From NCBI GenBank assembly GCA_015222795.1, contig JADFVY010000049.1, positions 1-26,082 on the forward strand: a stretch of 26,082 nt of DNA, written 5' to 3'. Under the pieces are notes generated by a model. It had not been told where the DNA came from. It worked only from the letters and a program-made list of their open reading frames with translations, and searched no databases. Positions within the stretch are counted from its first letter, which is position 1, and every line of letters begins with the position of its first letter. This DNA comes from Pseudomonadota bacterium (GTDB taxonomy: Bacteria > Pseudomonadota > Alphaproteobacteria > UBA8366 > JADFVY01). Shown piece after piece: positions 24,192 to 26,082 of this stretch. A program made the translations under genes and the position numbers.

Positions 24192-25328
24192 ATGTTGAAC
24201 ATCCTTGGCCAGCGGAAGCCGACGCCGGACGAGCGCAAGGCGCGGTCCGCGGTCGAACGGGCGCTGGCTGAGTTGCGCCGTGGCACAGGCGTCGTCCTGG
24301 TTGACGGCGATGGAGGCCTGGGCGCGATTGCCGTCGCCGCCGCCGAGTGCGCGCGTAGCGCGGGCGATCTTATGGAACGGGCCGGCAGCGTGCCGGACTG
24401 CGTCATTCCCGCTGCCCGCGCCGCCGCATTGGCGCTCGATTCCAGACAGGGTGGGAATATCGCCATCGTTTGCCGCGGTAGCGGCGCGATGAAATTCGAC
24501 CCGGAGCTTGCCCGCGCCATCGCCGGGCTCGATGATGACCCGGTCCTGCCCGGCAACGCCCCGGTCGCCGCGGCCGACCCGCTGCGGGACGCCGCGGTGG
24601 ATCTGGTCAAGCTTGCCCGCCTGCTGCCGGCGGCCGTTGTTGCGCGGATTACCGACGATCCGGCCGGCTGGGCCGCGCGCGAGGATACGCTCATGCTCAC
24701 GGTTGGCGATATCCGGTGCTATCGCGATCTGGTCGGCGAGGGCGAAGCGGTTCTCGCGGCCCGGGCGCCGGTCCCTCTGGAGGGGGCCGAGGATGCCGAG
24801 GTCTATGCATTCCGCCCCGCGGACGGCGGCAAGGAACATCTGGCGATCGTTATCGGCGACCCGGCCAAGGACAAGCCGGTCCTGACCCGGCTTCATTCGG
24901 AATGCCTCACCGGCGACCTGTTGGGCAGCTTGCGCTGCGATTGCGGCGACCAGTTGCGCGGCGCCATCAAGGCCATCGCGGCGGACGGCGGCGGTATCCT
25001 GCTGTATCTGGCGCAGGAAGGCCGAGGCATCGGTCTGGTCAACAAACTCAGGGCCTATCGGCTGCAAAATGCCGGCTACGACACCATCGACGCCAACGAA
25101 CGACTCGGTTTCGGCGCGGACGAGCGGGTCTACCGCCCGGCCGCGACCATCCTGCATTCGCTGGGTTTCGATAAGGTGCGTTTGCTCACCAACAACCCGA
25201 CGAAGGTCGAAGGACTTTCGGCTTGCGCGATAGAGGTGGTCGAGCGGGTGCCCCACAGCTTCCCCGCCAACGGTCACAACGAGGCCTACCTGCGCACCAA
25301 GGCCGCGCGCGCCGGGCACCTTCTGTAA
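24192..25328 (+). CDS. ribA: GTP cyclohydrolase II with long N-terminal extension
   Basis: RibA opens the imidazole ring of GTP in the first step of riboflavin synthesis. The catalytic domain occupies about residues 200-378 of this 378-residue protein. 'RLHSECLTGDLLGSLRCDCG' holds the zinc ligands Cys238, Cys249 and Cys251; 'YLAQEGRGIGLVNKLRAY' binds GTP; 'LLTNNPTKVEGL' is the late hallmark. The first ~200 residues are not found in short RibA proteins. They start 'LRRGTGVVLVDGDGGLGAIA', which recalls the RibB (DHBP synthase) entry 'VVVVDDEDRENEGDL' but lacks its acidic catalytic residues. I read it as a decayed RibB-like domain, with moderate confidence. GGAG lies seven bases before the ATG. 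The L,D-transpeptidase gene starts two bases after the stop. Confidence 0.93.
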   Translation: MLNILGQRKPTPDERKARSAVERALAELRRGTGVVLVDGDGGLGAIAVAAAECARSAGDLMERAGSVPDCVIPAARAAALALDSRQGGNIAIVCRGSGAMKFDPELARAIAGLDDDPVLPGNAPVAAADPLRDAAVDLVKLARLLPAAVVARITDDPAGWAAREDTLMLTVGDIRCYRDLVGEGEAVLAARAPVPLEGAEDAEVYAFRPADGGKEHLAIVIGDPAKDKPVLTRLHSECLTGDLLGSLRCDCGDQLRGAIKAIAADGGGILLYLAQEGRGIGLVNKLRAYRLQNAGYDTIDANERLGFGADERVYRPAATILHSLGFDKVRLLTNNPTKVEGLSACAIEVVERVPHSFPANGHNEAYLRTKAARAGHLL

Positions 25329-25330
25329 AG

Positions 25331-25849
25331 ATGGAAATTAGCGTCACCGCGCCCGGCGAACTGGAATGTGGCGGGCGTGTTTATCGTTGTGCGCTGGGCC
25401 CGGGAGGGATCGTCGGCGACAAGGTCGAGGGAGACGGCGGCACGCCGGCCGGCGCCTTCACGCTGCGCCGCGTGCTTTATCGCCCGGACAGGTTGGGCCG
25501 GCCCATCACCAGCCTGCCCATCGAGGAAATCACCGCCGACCAGGGCTGGTGCGACGATCCTGGCCATCCGGACTATAACCGCCAGGTCAGCCTTCCCTTT
25601 TCCGCCAGCCACGAGAATTTGTGGCGAGAGGATGCGGTTTACGACGTGATCGTTACTCTGGGCCATAACGACAACCCGCCGGTTCCCGGCAAGGGAAGCG
25701 CCATCTTCATGCATGTGGCCCGCCCGGGTTACGAGCCAACCGAGGGCTGCGTCGCGCTGGCATTGCCCGACCTTCTGGACGTCCTCGGCGCCTGCGGTCC
25801 CGGCGATACGATCTGTATCAATCCGGCGGATAATACCAAGGAACGTTAA
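25331..25849 (+). CDS. YkuD-type L,D-transpeptidase domain protein (COG3786-like)
   Basis: This 172-residue protein is little more than a YkuD catalytic domain. The active site 'AIFMHVARPGYEPTEGCVAL' gives His128 and the nucleophile Cys140, in the HxnGCVAL arrangement. 'VEGDGGTPAGAFTLRRVLY' (32-50) is the usual entry block, where the protein's own backbone forms the first strands. L,D-transpeptidases make 3-3 cross-links in peptidoglycan or attach proteins to it. No signal peptide or membrane anchor is visible from the ATG at 25331, and the frame upstream of it lies in ribA, so export is unexplained. It starts two bases after ribA and is probably translated from the same mRNA. Its stop codon lies inside the left arm of the structured element that begins at 25846. 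Confidence 0.88.
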   Translation: MEISVTAPGELECGGRVYRCALGPGGIVGDKVEGDGGTPAGAFTLRRVLYRPDRLGRPITSLPIEEITADQGWCDDPGHPDYNRQVSLPFSASHENLWREDAVYDVIVTLGHNDNPPVPGKGSAIFMHVARPGYEPTEGCVALALPDLLDVLGACGPGDTICINPADNTKER

Positions 25850-26082
25850 TAAAGACTCATTTGATGGGGTTTCGCGGCCCGCCGGGCAGGCGCGGTCCGC
25901 GCGCCACGATGCACCCGCATCGGGCAAGGGCCGCAACGCACCCGGCGGGCCGCGAAACCCCACCGGAGGCCGGTTTCCCTTGACCGCTGGCGGCGTTGCG
26001 CTCCGCTTGTGGTGCAAACACCACCGCGCGAAACGCGCCTGACCAACGGTCAAGGGAAGCCGGTCAAATGGGTCTTTATTAA
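25846..26082 (+). repeat. 237-base non-coding element folding as a near-perfect three-way junction (MITE-like or structured RNA)
   Basis: Three long stems are nested. P1 pairs 25846-25864 with 26064-26082: 19 bp, of which 18 are Watson-Crick. P2 pairs 25865-25886 with 25941-25962: 22 bp, all perfect. P3 pairs 25970-25986 with 26047-26063: 17 bp, of which 16 are Watson-Crick. P1-P2 and P3-P1 touch without any linker; P2-P3 are joined by seven bases (CCGGAGG). Smaller hairpins sit in the tips: CGATGC-ACCC-GCATCG at 25907-25922, GCGCG-GTC-CGCGC at 25890-25902, GTGGTG-CAAA-CACCAC at 26009-26024 and GCGCG-AAA-CGCGC at 26026-26038. No credible gene lies within. P1 has the look of terminal inverted repeats beginning TTAATAAAGAC. 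It may be a non-autonomous mobile element or a structured RNA; I do not recognise a known family. Confidence 0.8.

Noticed and set aside
25846..26082. Retron msr-msd RNA or a plain Rho-independent terminator
   Set aside because: No reverse transcriptase gene is in view and no G or branching site can be argued, so retron is unsupported. The size and three-stem layout exceed a terminator, and no T tract follows a stem in the expected way.
25846..26082. Fold-back assembly artefact at the window end
   Set aside because: A fold-back would give one continuous palindrome, whereas here two independent stems (P2 and P3) with different sequences lie inside P1.

Overview
This 26 kb window looks like a GC-rich alphaproteobacterial chromosome segment, most likely Rhodospirillales-like. 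The reasons are the ftsK-lolA-xthA neighbourhood, the protein sequence style throughout, and a pair of the 'cctcat...gaaggacgagg' intergenic palindromes that are common in Alphaproteobacteria. The assignment rests on gene content only, not on a marker-gene phylogeny. Coding density is very high. I see no rRNA, tRNA, CRISPR array, transposase or prophage gene.

Layout. (1) 1-3330, + strand: the 3' end of ftsK, a lolA-like gene, a PuuD-type class I glutamine amidotransferase, an intergenic palindrome pair, and xthA. (2) 3455-7162, - strand, read right to left: a 900-residue ABC exporter-like protein with a strongly degenerate and enlarged nucleotide-binding domain, a small cyclic-nucleotide-binding protein, and a small SAM methyltransferase. 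(3) 7357-19975, + strand: eleven genes with overlapping or nearly touching ends, probably one transcription unit. They encode a COG4671/GT28-like glycosyltransferase, two GT4 glycosyltransferases, a histidine phosphatase, a second COG4671-like glycosyltransferase, a divergent polysaccharide deacetylase, a small membrane protein, and a complete peptide/oligosaccharide-type ABC importer (fused double ATPase, binding protein, two permeases). (4) 19985-23884, - strand: a membrane-bound class III nucleotide cyclase, a SAM methyltransferase, an MBL-fold hydrolase (TTG start) and an OmpR-type response regulator. (5) 24192-25849, + strand: ribA with a long N-terminal extension, followed by a YkuD-type L,D-transpeptidase without an export signal. 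(6) 25846-26082: a non-coding element that folds into a nearly perfect three-way junction and ends on the last base of the window.

How the parts may work together (inference). Regions 2 and 3 diverge from one intergenic region and together look like an envelope-glycan module: glycan assembly, phosphatase, deacetylase, an exporter-like membrane protein and an importer. No polymerase, flippase or outer-membrane export gene of a standard Wzx/Wzy or ABC capsule pathway is present, so the product is unknown. The cyclase and the cyclic-nucleotide-binding protein could form a cAMP/cGMP circuit acting on the exporter-like protein.

The two items most worth a second look are the three-way-junction element at the right end and the exporter-like protein, whose nucleotide-binding domain has lost most catalytic residues and carries an insert with repeated helical-subdomain motifs.
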